Of a stretch of DNA of 37,499 bases, positions 1 to 7,623 are shown in pieces. Made by a program: the position numbers and the translations under genes. Positions within the stretch are counted from its first letter, which is position 1; each line of letters begins with the position of its first letter. Source of the DNA: FCB group bacterium (lineage in GTDB: Bacteria; Zixibacteria; MSB-5A5; GN15; JAAZOE01); the NCBI GenBank assembly GCA_024231695.1, contig JAAEQF010000408.1, positions 1 through 37,499 of the forward strand. The letters run 5' to 3'. The notes below the pieces were generated by a model. The model had not been told where the DNA came from. It searched no databases and saw only the letters and a program-made list of their open reading frames with translations.

Positions 1-220
1 CGCCGGGAATTTTATTTTTGTCCAACCCGAAATCACTGCTGCGATGAGCAACGAACATGTCGAATTCTTCGAAACTGCCTTTATCCAGAAACAGTTCCAG
101 TCTTTCGCGGGCGGTCAGTTTGCCTTTTTCGTGTTGGGCGTCAATTCTTTTTTGTCCGCCGCCAAGACGGGCTTTTTCCCGCCGCGCTTCCAATTCTTTT
201 AGTTTTTTCTCAAGCGACAT
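1..220 (-). CDS. pccB: Acyl-CoA carboxylase beta subunit (propionyl-CoA carboxylase type), N-terminal fragment
   Basis: Only the first 73 codons are in the window; the gene runs off the left edge. The fragment starts [18 protein letters not shown], continues through [20 protein letters not shown], and reaches a [15 protein letters not shown] segment. That is the hallmark N-terminus of biotin-dependent carboxyltransferase beta subunits (propionyl-CoA carboxylase beta, or the alpha subunit of methylmalonyl-CoA decarboxylase). The ATG at 218-220 follows a GCAGGGTAGG-like ribosome site and lies 31 nt after the stop of the MBL hydrolase gene, so it is probably the fourth gene of the mutase operon. 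The family carboxylates propionyl-CoA to methylmalonyl-CoA, the substrate of the mutase encoded upstream, or runs the reverse decarboxylation. Carboxylase and decarboxylase cannot be told apart from this fragment. Confidence 0.85.
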   Translation of the reverse strand, partial: MSLEKKLKELEARREKARLGGGQKRIDAQHEKGKLTARERLELFLDKGSFEEFDMFVAHRSSDFGLDKNKIPG

Positions 221-251
221 TGCCTACCCTGCAATATTAAAAGGAATAATT

Positions 252-1088
252 CTAAATAACCGGCTTTACCACCGTTTTTAGCCCATCCTCATGGACCGTG
301 CCCAGCGGAATTTCGGTATCGTGATCAAAGGCGATCACAAACTCATCGGCCAGCGCCCGCCGGAGAAGCAACCGCTTAACTTTCATCGTATTTAACGGGA
401 ACATGTCAACGGCAGCTACATAGGGCACTTTTATATGATGCGAAAAGGGAACGATATCGGCGTAATAGACAACGGTTTTACCATCCGATGTAAACTCCAT
501 CCCCATATGTCCGGCCGTATGACCGCCGGTTTTAACCAGGCGAACACCGGGAAGAATGTCCGCTCCGCCATCGACTAACCTAAGTTGACCGGCGATTTTA
601 AGTGGGCGCAGACGGTCGGCGATATAGACCGCCTCAGTCCGTTCGTTCGGATGCATGGCCTCATACCATTCCTGGCTCTGGATGACATATTGGGCGTTGT
701 GGAAACGAGGGACAATCAGGCCGTCTTCTTCGACCGTCACCCCTCCGGCATGATCGGTGTGAAGATGGCTGAGAAAAACATAGTCGATATCATCGGGGGA
801 AAAGCCGAGTTCGGCCAGAGCGCTTTCAAGACCCGAAGGTTCGAAGGCGGCGTAAATTTTTTGTTCTTTTTCGCTCAACAGGTCACCCAGACCGGTATCG
901 CAAAGGATTTTGGCCTCGCCGGTATCGACAACAAACAAATTGGTCTGCATCGGCACCAGATTATCGTCATCGACCTCAACCAGCCGCCCCCAAATTTTCT
1001 TAGGGACAATACCGAACATCGATCCACCGTCAAGTTTGAATTTTCGCTCGATAAGGTGGTAAATAGTGAAATCGCCGAATTTATACAT
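252..1088 (-). CDS. Metallo-beta-lactamase-fold hydrolase
   Basis: A 278-aa protein of the MBL superfamily. The metal-binding motif SHLHTDHAGG is at residues 107-116 (His108, His110, Asp112, His113). Further candidate ligands are the GGHTAGH segment, the Asp in YYADIVPF and the late His in FDHD. The N-terminus, with GDFTIYHLIERKFKLDGG followed by MFGIVPKKIW, resembles the quinolone-signal-response/N-acyl-homoserine-lactonase-like branch of MBL hydrolases. A TTG seven codons upstream (1109) is also open. I prefer the ATG at 1088 because family members usually begin MYKFGDF; neither start has a strong ribosome site. It sits between the mutase B12 subunit and the carboxylase beta gene, so a thioesterase or housekeeping hydrolase role in acyl-CoA metabolism is possible but unproven. 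The substrate is unknown. Confidence 0.85.
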   Translation of the reverse strand: MYKFGDFTIYHLIERKFKLDGGSMFGIVPKKIWGRLVEVDDDNLVPMQTNLFVVDTGEAKILCDTGLGDLLSEKEQKIYAAFEPSGLESALAELGFSPDDIDYVFLSHLHTDHAGGVTVEEDGLIVPRFHNAQYVIQSQEWYEAMHPNERTEAVYIADRLRPLKIAGQLRLVDGGADILPGVRLVKTGGHTAGHMGMEFTSDGKTVVYYADIVPFSHHIKVPYVAAVDMFPLNTMKVKRLLLRRALADEFVIAFDHDTEIPLGTVHEDGLKTVVKPVI

Positions 1089-1185
1089 AATGTCTTTTGG
1101 GCCGGACAAGGGAAATTATAAAATATCCCCGACCTCAACATCAAGATAATCTTATCTTTGAGGTCGCCGGGTCCGAGCCCTTATC

Positions 1186-1605
1186 CTATAAAAGCTTTTC
1201 GTCCTTCTGTTTGGCCTCCACCGCCTTTTCCAGCCAGGCAACGATCTCGGTCGTGGTCGCTCCCGGAGTAAACAGCTTGGCTACGCCCATTTTTTCCAAT
1301 TCGGTTGCTTCCGTATCGGGAATAATCCCGCCTCCGAAAAGAAGGATATTTTCTCCGCCTTTTTCACGAAGCGTATTCAGGATGGCCGGAAACAGGGTCA
1401 TATGCGCGCCTGAAAGAATCGAAACGCCCACGGCTTCAACATCTTCCTGAATGGCCGCATTAACGATCTGTACCGGGGTCTGGCGCAGGCCGGTATATAT
1501 GACTTCCATTCCGGCGTCGCGCAGGGCGGCGGCAATAATCTTGATCCCCCGGTCATGCCCGTCGAGTCCCGGTTTGGCCAAAAGAACTCTAATCTTGTCC
1601 GACAT
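1186..1605 (-). CDS. mcmA2: Methylmalonyl-CoA mutase, small (cobalamin-binding) subunit
   Basis: A 139-aa stand-alone B12-binding domain. The cobalamin signature DxHxxG appears as LDGHDRG near residues 16-22, where the His is the lower axial cobalt ligand. Later come the SILSGAHM and [10 protein letters not shown] loops of the Rossmann-like fold. An ATG four codons upstream (1617) is in frame, but ATG 1605 is preceded by GGAGAAAACG, an ideal ribosome site, and gives the usual [20 protein letters not shown] start. It follows the large subunit by 56 nt in one operon. In archaea and several bacterial phyla, catalytic and B12 domains are separate polypeptides like this, instead of the fused 700-750-aa enzyme. 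With the large subunit it interconverts (R)-methylmalonyl-CoA and succinyl-CoA. Confidence 0.95.
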   Translation of the reverse strand: MSDKIRVLLAKPGLDGHDRGIKIIAAALRDAGMEVIYTGLRQTPVQIVNAAIQEDVEAVGVSILSGAHMTLFPAILNTLREKGGENILLFGGGIIPDTEATELEKMGVAKLFTPGATTTEIVAWLEKAVEAKQKDEKLL

Positions 1606-1661
1606 CGTTTTCTCCATTCTATGCGGAAACCATGTTTATCATCGGTTCGTGTTTCACCAAT

Positions 1662-3329
1662 TTAAAACATGGGCGGTTCTACATATTCACCAAAAATCGG
1701 CCGCATGGCATCGACAATCTCACCCTCGGTAGCATAAACACGCACACATTCGAGGATAGCTGTCATCGTGTTACCGTTGCCTTTGGCACAGGCGGTCAAC
1801 TCTTCCAGAGTGCGCGCCACTTTATCATTGTCGCGCTTTTCTTTTACATTTTTTATCGATTGCAGTTGGTCGGCGGCAGCCGATTCGTCGATTCTGAGAA
1901 GCGGGATGTCGATCTTCTCTTCCATGACATAATCATTAACGCCGACGATGATTCTATCTTTCTTCTCAATATCTTTCTGGTAGCGATAAGCCGCCTTGGC
2001 GATTTCACGCTGAAAGTATCCTTCCTCGATACATTGAAGGACGCCGCCCCGGCGTTCAATTTCGTCGAAATAAGCTTCCGCTTCGGTCTCAAGCTTGTCC
2101 GTCAGGTGTTCGATGTAATAGGAACCGGCCAGAGGATCGATGGTGTTGGTCACACCCGTCTCATGCATGATAATCTGCTGAGTACGCAGAGCCAGGGTTA
2201 CGGCTTTGTCCGAAGGCAGGGCCAGAGTTTCGTCCATCGAATTGGTATGAAGCGACTGAGTCCCTCCCAGCACGCCGGAGAGAGCTTCGAAGGCGGTACG
2301 CATCAGGTTGTTCTCGGGTTGCTGAGCCGTCAGCGAACATCCGGCCGTTTGTGTATGGAAACGCAACAGCCAGCTTTTTTCCTTTTTGGCTTTGTATTTG
2401 TATCGCATCCGTTTGGCCCAAATGCGCCGTGCCGCACGGTATTTGGCAATCTCTTCAAAGAAATCCTGATGGGCATTGAAGAAATGCGATAATCGGCAGG
2501 CAAAAGCATCGACATCCTGACCGGCGGCGATGGCCGATTCGACATACTGGAAACCGTCAGCCAGAGTGAAAGCCAGTTCCTGCGCAGCCGTGGCTCCAGC
2601 TTCGCGAATATGATAACCCGAAATCGAAATAGTATTCCATTTGGGGACGTGATTGGTACAGAATTCCATCATGTCGGTAATCAGACGAATCGACGGTTCC
2701 GGCGGGTAGATCCATTCTTTCTGGGCGATATATTCTTTGAGAATATCGTTTTGCAGAGTCCCGGTCAGTTTTTCAGAAGATACCCCTTTGTTCTCGGCCA
2801 TGGCGATATACATGGCCAGAAGGATCGAGGCCGGGGCGTTGATGGTCATCGAGGTAGAGATTTGTGATGGATCAATGCCTTCGAAAATCGTTTCCATGTC
2901 GGCCAGTGAATCGACGGCCACGCCGCATTTGCCGATCTCACCCTCCGATCGCTCATGATCGGAATCGTAACCCATCAGGGTCGGCAGATCAAACGCCACC
3001 GACAGCCCGTTCGTGCCCTGCTTGAGCAGATAATGATAGCGTTCATTGGTCTGTTTGGGCGTGCCCATGCCGGAAAACTGGCGCATGGTCCACATTCTCC
3101 CCCGGTACATAGAGTGATGCACGCCACGGGTATAGGGAAATTCACCGGGGAAGCCGATTTTGTCCAGATAGTCATCCTGATTGACCGAATCCGGTCCATA
3201 AAGAATATCAACATCATCACCGGAGATGGTCATATATCTGGGGCGGGAACTTTGGGGATATTTGTCCTTGTCCTTTTCCCAATTTTCCCGGCGTTTTTTC
3301 AGTTCATCAAGAAACGATTTATCAAACAT
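1662..3329 (-). CDS. mcmA1: Methylmalonyl-CoA mutase, large (catalytic) subunit
   Basis: A 555-aa TIM-barrel mutase subunit without a B12 domain, the normal length for the split form. Recognisable blocks are FPYTRGVHHSMYRGRMWTMR (substrate entry, with the TRG and Tyr/Arg residues that contact CoA and substrate), GTNGLSVAFDLPTLMGYDSD, and the TSMTINAPASILLAMY strand. The C-terminal half holds GGTQSLHTNSMDE and the TNTIDPLAGSYYIE segment. The ATG at 3329 has a CGGAG ribosome site seven nt upstream and a good promoter about 40 nt further up. It is the first gene of the minus-strand operon (large subunit, B12 subunit, MBL hydrolase, carboxylase beta). It catalyses the B12-radical isomerisation of methylmalonyl-CoA and succinyl-CoA in propionate and branched-chain metabolism. 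Isobutyryl-CoA mutase-type specificity is not fully excluded by eye, but the TMRQ environment favours methylmalonyl-CoA. Confidence 0.95.
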   Translation of the reverse strand: MFDKSFLDELKKRRENWEKDKDKYPQSSRPRYMTISGDDVDILYGPDSVNQDDYLDKIGFPGEFPYTRGVHHSMYRGRMWTMRQFSGMGTPKQTNERYHYLLKQGTNGLSVAFDLPTLMGYDSDHERSEGEIGKCGVAVDSLADMETIFEGIDPSQISTSMTINAPASILLAMYIAMAENKGVSSEKLTGTLQNDILKEYIAQKEWIYPPEPSIRLITDMMEFCTNHVPKWNTISISGYHIREAGATAAQELAFTLADGFQYVESAIAAGQDVDAFACRLSHFFNAHQDFFEEIAKYRAARRIWAKRMRYKYKAKKEKSWLLRFHTQTAGCSLTAQQPENNLMRTAFEALSGVLGGTQSLHTNSMDETLALPSDKAVTLALRTQQIIMHETGVTNTIDPLAGSYYIEHLTDKLETEAEAYFDEIERRGGVLQCIEEGYFQREIAKAAYRYQKDIEKKDRIIVGVNDYVMEEKIDIPLLRIDESAAADQLQSIKNVKEKRDNDKVARTLEELTACAKGNGNTMTAILECVRVYATEGEIVDAMRPIFGEYVEPPMF

Positions 3330-3369
3330 GCAAAACTCCGATTCGTCATTTTAAACCAGTCGAAACTCA

Positions 3370-3398
3370 ATAATACACAATGCCTTGCGAAAAATCAA
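3370..3398 (-). promoter_or_regulatory. Sigma70-type promoter of the mutase operon
   Basis: Reading the minus strand, TTGATT (complement of 3393-3398) and TATTAT (complement of 3370-3375) are separated by exactly 17 bp. They lie about 40 nt upstream of the large-subunit ATG. The match to the housekeeping consensus is seen directly; promoter activity is inferred. Confidence 0.6.
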
Positions 3399-3525
3399 GT
3401 AGATAGTAATTGACCTTAAGTCTCCTTTTCCGAGGAGGTGATTATCTGATATACGGAAGAAGCGGTAACTTATTGTAATCCCGTTGGCAAACGGTTCAAT
3501 TCCAACACGCTGGTGACGGGCCAAG

Positions 3526-3575
3526 GATACAAAGACAAACCCCTCGCCGGGGCTATTAATGTGCCCGACGAGGGG
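3526..3575 (-). terminator. Rho-independent terminator after the acyl-CoA dehydrogenase gene
   Basis: On the minus strand a 12-bp stem with one G.T-type mismatch (CCCCTCGTCGGG and CCCGGCGAGGGG, 12-nt loop) is followed by TTTGTCTTTGT. It begins about 28 nt after the stop of the acyl-CoA dehydrogenase and separates that gene from the mutase operon promoter. Confidence 0.8.
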
Positions 3576-3603
3576 TATTGGTTCTCAATCGAAGAGTTGC
3601 CGA

Positions 3604-4749
3604 TTAACGCAGAAGCGAGTTGGCAATAACCAAACGTTGAATTTCGTTGGTTCCTTCGTAGATTTCAGTCACGCGCTGATCGCGATACAGTTTTTCGATA
3701 ATCGAAAACTCACCGATATAGCCGTAACCGGAATGAATCTGCATGGCCTTATCGACGCAGAAATTGGCCACTTCAGTAGCATACATCTTGGCCTGAGCCG
3801 CTTCCATCGAAACCCGGTTGCCCTTATCCTGCTCGGAGGCCGCCTTATAAGCCATCAACCGCGCGGCTTCGGTGCGCGTGGCCATGTCGGCGATCATCCA
3901 CTGAATAGCTTGCAGTTTGGCGATGGGAGCGCCGAAAGCGATACGGCTTTTGGCATACTTGATACTTTCATCCAGAGCCCGCTGAGCGATACCAACGGCC
4001 TGAGCAGCCACACCGATGCGCGCGCCGTCGAGAGTATTCATGGCAATAATGAAACCTCGGCCGGTTTCGCCTAACTGGTTCTCCAGAGGGGCCTTGACGT
4101 TTTCGAGAGTAATCAGGCCGGTGGTCGCCGCCCGCATTCCCATTTTATGCTCAAGTGTGCGGGCTTTCCAGCCGGGTGTATCGGTTTCGATGATAATACT
4201 CGAAATGCGAGTACGGTTCTCTTCCTTGTCCGCTATTTTGCAGAAAAGGACGCCAAGGGTGCAAACATCGCCATGCATGATGAAAATCTTTTCACCGTTG
4301 ATGACAAAATGATCGCCCTCGATCACCGCTACCGTGCTTTGATTGGAAGCATCAGAACCGGCATTCCGTTCGGTCAGGACGAAAGAAGGGATAAGTTCGC
4401 CGGAAGCGCATTTGGGAACGTATTTTTTCTTTTGCTCTTCGGTGCCATAAGCAAAAATGGGAAAAGTCGCCAACTGCGGTATAGCTGCCATAAGACCGGT
4501 CGGGGCGTCCCAGTAGGTCAACTCTTCCATCATAGTAATATATTCGAGATTATCATGGCCGCCGCCGCCGTATTCTTTGGGCATGGCAAAACCGACGTAT
4601 CCCGCTTTGGCCAGTTTCTGATAATACTCACTCGGGAAGGATTCCTTGCGACGATCCAGTTCCATGCAAACCGGCAGGACCTCCTTCTCGGCAAATTTCT
4701 TTATCTGATCGCGAATTGGCTGTTGTTTTTCATCCAAATTATAAGCCAT
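3604..4749 (-). CDS. Acyl-CoA dehydrogenase
   Basis: A 381-aa FAD-dependent acyl-CoA dehydrogenase of normal family length. Family signature 1 appears as FVLTERNAGSDASNQST, with ERN in place of the usual EPN. Signature 2 is QIHSGYGYIGEFSIIEKLYR near residues 335-354. The catalytic base is Glu365 in IYEGTNEIQR, the position used by short- and medium-chain enzymes. The ATG at 4747-4749 follows a canonical AGGAGGAATA ribosome site. The gene is monocistronic: a terminator follows and about 590 nt without a recognised gene precedes. It introduces the alpha-beta double bond into an acyl-CoA and passes electrons to an electron-transfer flavoprotein, which is not encoded here. The mutase/carboxylase neighbourhood suggests short or branched substrates, but chain length cannot be read from sequence by eye. 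Confidence 0.93.
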   Translation of the reverse strand: MAYNLDEKQQPIRDQIKKFAEKEVLPVCMELDRRKESFPSEYYQKLAKAGYVGFAMPKEYGGGGHDNLEYITMMEELTYWDAPTGLMAAIPQLATFPIFAYGTEEQKKKYVPKCASGELIPSFVLTERNAGSDASNQSTVAVIEGDHFVINGEKIFIMHGDVCTLGVLFCKIADKEENRTRISSIIIETDTPGWKARTLEHKMGMRAATTGLITLENVKAPLENQLGETGRGFIIAMNTLDGARIGVAAQAVGIAQRALDESIKYAKSRIAFGAPIAKLQAIQWMIADMATRTEAARLMAYKAASEQDKGNRVSMEAAQAKMYATEVANFCVDKAMQIHSGYGYIGEFSIIEKLYRDQRVTEIYEGTNEIQRLVIANSLLR

Positions 4750-5074
4750 TATTCCTCCTGAGAACTGGAAGCTATGTTTTTCCGCTAATTTTCAAAAACC
4801 GGGTATATCGAATCCGGATATTGCGTCATACTTTTAAGGGCTTACGCAGTCAATCACCCAATAAGCAGTTGTTTCTGAAGGCAACGCTCCGATTTATTCC
4901 TTAAACGACTTTTATGGTCGGTAATCTCCTGACACTTTCCCTGTTCAAATGCAAAGAGCAAACATAACTACTTGGCCGGTGAAAATCAATAGCTATCTCG
5001 AATGTCACCAATGGCGATTTTGGGGATATAAAAAGCCTCTCACACAATGGCTGGGACAATCTCCCAAAAATAGG
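4750..5074. other. Intergenic region between divergent operons
   Basis: About 325 nt with no convincing gene. The end next to 4750 carries the AGGAGG ribosome site of the acyl-CoA dehydrogenase on the minus strand. I could not pick a clear promoter for that gene. Short open frames here have no family features. Confidence 0.5.
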
Positions 5075-5103
5075 TTGGATATTGAAGCATGTTTTGTTAT
5101 AAT
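5075..5103 (+). promoter_or_regulatory. Near-consensus sigma70-type promoter of the Kor operon
   Basis: TTGGAT (5075-5080) and a perfect TATAAT (5098-5103) are separated by 17 bp. This is the best housekeeping promoter match in the window. Transcription would begin near 5110, leaving an unusually long leader of about 230 nt before the ferredoxin gene. Confidence 0.7.
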
Positions 5104-5167
5104 AAAAAAACCTGGATCAACGGGACTTGCATGACTATGCCCCCGGGGAAAGTAAAGTGGTTCCTGC

Positions 5168-5347
5168 ATGGGAGATATGTCATTGAGGCATTTATTTTTT
5201 TTGCCATATCAACATAATGGTAATGTGAATATATATGGCCGTTCGGGTTTTGGCTATGCGAACCCGGGAGATGGTTGGATTGTATCTTCCACCGGCGGGA
5301 CAATTGAGAGTAACGAAAATAATACAACTTTTGTAAAGAGTCTTTGA
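5168..5347 (+). CDS. Small leader ORF or degraded gene fragment upstream of the ferredoxin subunit
   Basis: An open frame of 59 codons (or 56 from a second in-frame ATG at 5177) lies inside the transcribed leader. It encodes a Gly/Asn-rich peptide with the segments YGRSGFGYANPGDG and WIVSSTGGTIESNEN, which faintly resemble a BNR/Ycf48-like beta-propeller repeat. Its TGA (5345-5347) overlaps the TTG start of the ferredoxin gene (5344-5346) as TTGA. The same TTGA stop/start overlap occurs at the korB/korC junction of this operon, so translational coupling is possible. The ribosome site is weak. It may be a true leader peptide, a remnant of a lost secreted protein, or chance. Confidence 0.3.
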   Translation: MGDMSLRHLFFLPYQHNGNVNIYGRSGFGYANPGDGWIVSSTGGTIESNENNTTFVKSL

Positions 5348-5580
5348 ATTTGCCTGAAGAACAAAAGGGAACTTTCGAGCTGATAGAGATTGACGAGAGC
5401 CTTTGTAAAGGGTGTGAAATATGTATTGAGTTTTGCCCGCTCAAGGTTTTTGAAAAATCCGACAAGCTAAACCGGAAGGGCTATTATCTCCCGATCATCG
5501 CGAAAGAGGATGAATGCGTGGGTTGCCGTCTGTGCGAGCTGCTTTGTCCCGAATTTGCCATAATCATCACCAATGAGTAA
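5344..5580 (+). CDS. korD: 2-oxoacid:ferredoxin oxidoreductase delta-type subunit, 2x[4Fe-4S] ferredoxin
   Basis: A 78-aa bacterial-type ferredoxin with two complete cluster motifs. The first is Cys21, 24, 27 and 31 (CKGCEICIEFCP); the second is Cys58, 61, 64 and 68 (CVGCRLCELLCP). The ELIEIDESLCKGCEICIEFC form is typical of the KorD/PorD subunit encoded with 2-oxoglutarate oxidoreductases. There is no ATG; the start is TTG at 5344 or TTG at 5350. The AAAGAG before them is better spaced for 5350, whereas 5344 overlaps the stop of the leader ORF. It is the first recognised enzyme gene of the operon and should pass electrons from the Kor beta subunits to soluble ferredoxin. It is the only delta gene for two Kor sets, so both may share it. 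Confidence 0.9.
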   Translation: MNLPEEQKGTFELIEIDESLCKGCEICIEFCPLKVFEKSDKLNRKGYYLPIIAKEDECVGCRLCELLCPEFAIIITNE

Positions 5581-5611
5581 TAGCTAATAAGCCGGGAAAC
5601 ATTTTAAAGTC

Positions 5612-6775
5612 ATGGCCATAAACGAAACCAGGAAACGTTACATCGATCGCCTTGGGGGCAAAACCTATTTCATGCTGGGTGATGAAGCCTGCGCCTATGG
5701 GGCGATTTTTGCCGGATGCGATTTTTTCGCCGGTTACCCTATCACTCCGGCCAGCGAAGTGGCCGAGCTAACCGCGCGGGAGCTTCCTCGCTCAGGCGGT
5801 ATCTGTGTTCAGATGGAAGATGAGTTGGCCAGCATTGCCGCCATAATCGGCGCCTCCTGGACCGGAGCACGAACGATGACCGCTACCAGCGGTCCCGGAT
5901 TTTCGCTCATGCAGGAAAATATCGGTTATGGAATCATGACCGAGACCCCCTGCGTCTTGATCAATGTTCAACGCAGCGGTCCTTCGACCGGCCAGGCCAC
6001 CAAACCGGCTCAGGGCGACGTTATGCAAGCCCGCTGGGGTACTCACGGCGACCACAATATTATCGCCCTGGCCCCCAATTCGGTTCAAGAATGTTTCGAC
6101 TTGATGTTCGACTGTTTTGATCTGGCCGACATTTACCGTACGCCGGTAATTTTAATGATGGACGGCGAGATCGGTCATATCAGGGAAAGCCTGATCATGC
6201 CGACGGCCGACACTATCAACCATGCGGTGCGGAAAGAGACTCAGGCGGCCGATGAAATTTTCGGCGGCGAAGACCTTGTTCCCGGCATTATTCATTACGG
6301 CGAAGGACAAAATGTCCATGTCACCGGATCAACTCATCTGGCCAACGGCATGCGTGACGTCTCCACGCAAGAAGTTCATGATCGGCTGGTGCGACGACTC
6401 TACGATAAAATCGACCTCAACCGTGAAAAAATAGTCAAAGTCGAAAGCGATATCGATCCGTCCGGTAAAGCCCGGATCGGAGTCATCTCCTATGGCGCCA
6501 CGGCGCGACCCGCCCGTGGAGCGGTAAAGGCGGCTCGGGCACAGGGCAAAAAAGTTGATTTTATGCGGTTGATTACAATTTGGCCGTTCGCCCGCCAGCA
6601 AATCGCTGAATTTGGGAAAAATCTGGATATCATTCTGGTACCGGAGATGAATTTGGGGCAGTTGTCGCGGGAAATCGAGAGATTCGTCGATTGTAAAGTC
6701 AAAGCGGTGTCGAAAATCGGCGGCGTTTCGCATACGGTGGAAGAAATTGACCGGGCGATCATGGAGGAGGCCTGA
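5612..6775 (+). CDS. korA: 2-oxoacid:ferredoxin oxidoreductase subunit alpha, copy 1
   Basis: A 387-aa KorA-type subunit. It carries the GYPITPASEVAE block near residues 41-52, the QMEDELASIAAIIGASWTGA segment, then TMTATSGPGFSLMQEN and NVQRSGPSTGQATKPAQGD. The C-terminal domain contains GVISYGATARPARGAV and VPEMNLGQLSREIE. This is the pyrimidine-binding TPP domain plus transketolase C-terminal domain of the alpha chain. The enzyme converts 2-oxoglutarate (or a related 2-oxoacid) plus CoA to acyl-CoA, CO2 and reduced ferredoxin, reversibly. Its stop overlaps the beta start (TGATG at 6773-6777), so alpha and beta are translationally coupled. The second alpha copy in this operon has a longer N-terminus and different mid-region. 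Confidence 0.93.
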   Translation: MAINETRKRYIDRLGGKTYFMLGDEACAYGAIFAGCDFFAGYPITPASEVAELTARELPRSGGICVQMEDELASIAAIIGASWTGARTMTATSGPGFSLMQENIGYGIMTETPCVLINVQRSGPSTGQATKPAQGDVMQARWGTHGDHNIIALAPNSVQECFDLMFDCFDLADIYRTPVILMMDGEIGHIRESLIMPTADTINHAVRKETQAADEIFGGEDLVPGIIHYGEGQNVHVTGSTHLANGMRDVSTQEVHDRLVRRLYDKIDLNREKIVKVESDIDPSGKARIGVISYGATARPARGAVKAARAQGKKVDFMRLITIWPFARQQIAEFGKNLDIILVPEMNLGQLSREIERFVDCKVKAVSKIGGVSHTVEEIDRAIMEEA

Positions 6776-7623
6776 TGGACAAGCCGCGGCACAGGTTGAT
6801 GGATTATATTCGCGAAGATATCATGCCTCATCGTTTCTGCGTTGGTTGTGGCTGCGGAACTGTATTAAACGTTTTCGCCAATGCGGTTGAAGGTATCGGA
6901 CTGGAGCCGACAAAGATGGTCTGTGTTTCTGGAATCGGTTGTTCAGCTTGGATACCCAGCCCCTATTTCAAAGCCGATACTCTGCATACCACGCATGGCC
7001 GCCCGATTGCTTTTGCCACTGGAGTCAAAATAATGCGCCCCGATCTCAAAGTAGTGGTCATTGCCGGTGACGGTGATATTGCCGGTATCGGTGGTAATCA
7101 TCTGATCCATGCCGCACGGCGCAACATCGACCTGTCGGTATTTATGGTTAATAATATGATTTACGGTATGACCGGAGGTCAGGCGGCACCGACGACGCCG
7201 ACCGGCATCATAACGACTACGACACCTTATCGGAATGTGGAACCGGCCTTTCAGGCCGCCGATCTGGTAATGACCGCGGGGGCCGGATATGTGGCTCGCT
7301 GGACGACCTACCACGTCTTTCCGCTGATGGAATCGATGCAATACGCCTTGAACAAAAAGGGTTTTAGCTTTATCGAAATCATTTCCCAATGCCCGGAAAA
7401 TTACGGCCGCCGGATCGGCCTTCGTTCGGGCAATGATTTTCTCAAGCAGTTCAAGGAAAAATCAATCCGGGTCGATAAGGCCCGTGGTCTTTCGGAAGAA
7501 GAACTAAAAGACAAAATCGTCATCGGAAAATTATGCGATCGGGACCGGCCCGAGTACGTGTCCGAATTATATAATGTCACCAATGAACAGGTTGAGAAAT
7601 TGAAGAAAGAAGCGGCCAGTTGA
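6775..7623 (+). CDS. korB: 2-oxoacid:ferredoxin oxidoreductase subunit beta, copy 1
   Basis: A 282-aa TPP-binding beta subunit. The thiamine diphosphate/Mg motif is GDG at 98-100 with NN at 126-127. Four cysteines in the expected cluster pattern are visible: Cys22 and Cys25 (FCVGCGCG), Cys56 (VSGIGCSAW) and Cys206 (ISQCPENYG); these should hold the single [4Fe-4S] cluster of this enzyme class. Other family blocks are HTTHGRPIAFATGVK and GIGGNHLIHAARRN. A GAGGAGG ribosome site lies inside the end of the alpha gene. Beta receives electrons from the TPP adduct formed with alpha and hands them to ferredoxin, plausibly via the delta subunit upstream. Confidence 0.94.
   Translation: MDKPRHRLMDYIREDIMPHRFCVGCGCGTVLNVFANAVEGIGLEPTKMVCVSGIGCSAWIPSPYFKADTLHTTHGRPIAFATGVKIMRPDLKVVVIAGDGDIAGIGGNHLIHAARRNIDLSVFMVNNMIYGMTGGQAAPTTPTGIITTTTPYRNVEPAFQAADLVMTAGAGYVARWTTYHVFPLMESMQYALNKKGFSFIEIISQCPENYGRRIGLRSGNDFLKQFKEKSIRVDKARGLSEEELKDKIVIGKLCDRDRPEYVSELYNVTNEQVEKLKKEAAS

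Noticed and set aside
585-1121. Plus-strand open frame of 178 codons opposite the MBL hydrolase
   Set aside because: It lies wholly antisense to a gene with clear metal-binding motifs and shows no domain or ribosome site.
1632-2492. Plus-strand open frame of 286 codons opposite the mutase large subunit
   Set aside because: It is a long antisense shadow of a well-supported gene, which is common at this GC content; no family features.
3421-3470. AGGAGGTGATT on the plus strand as a ribosome site for a small gene
   Set aside because: No start codon with an open frame follows at a suitable distance.
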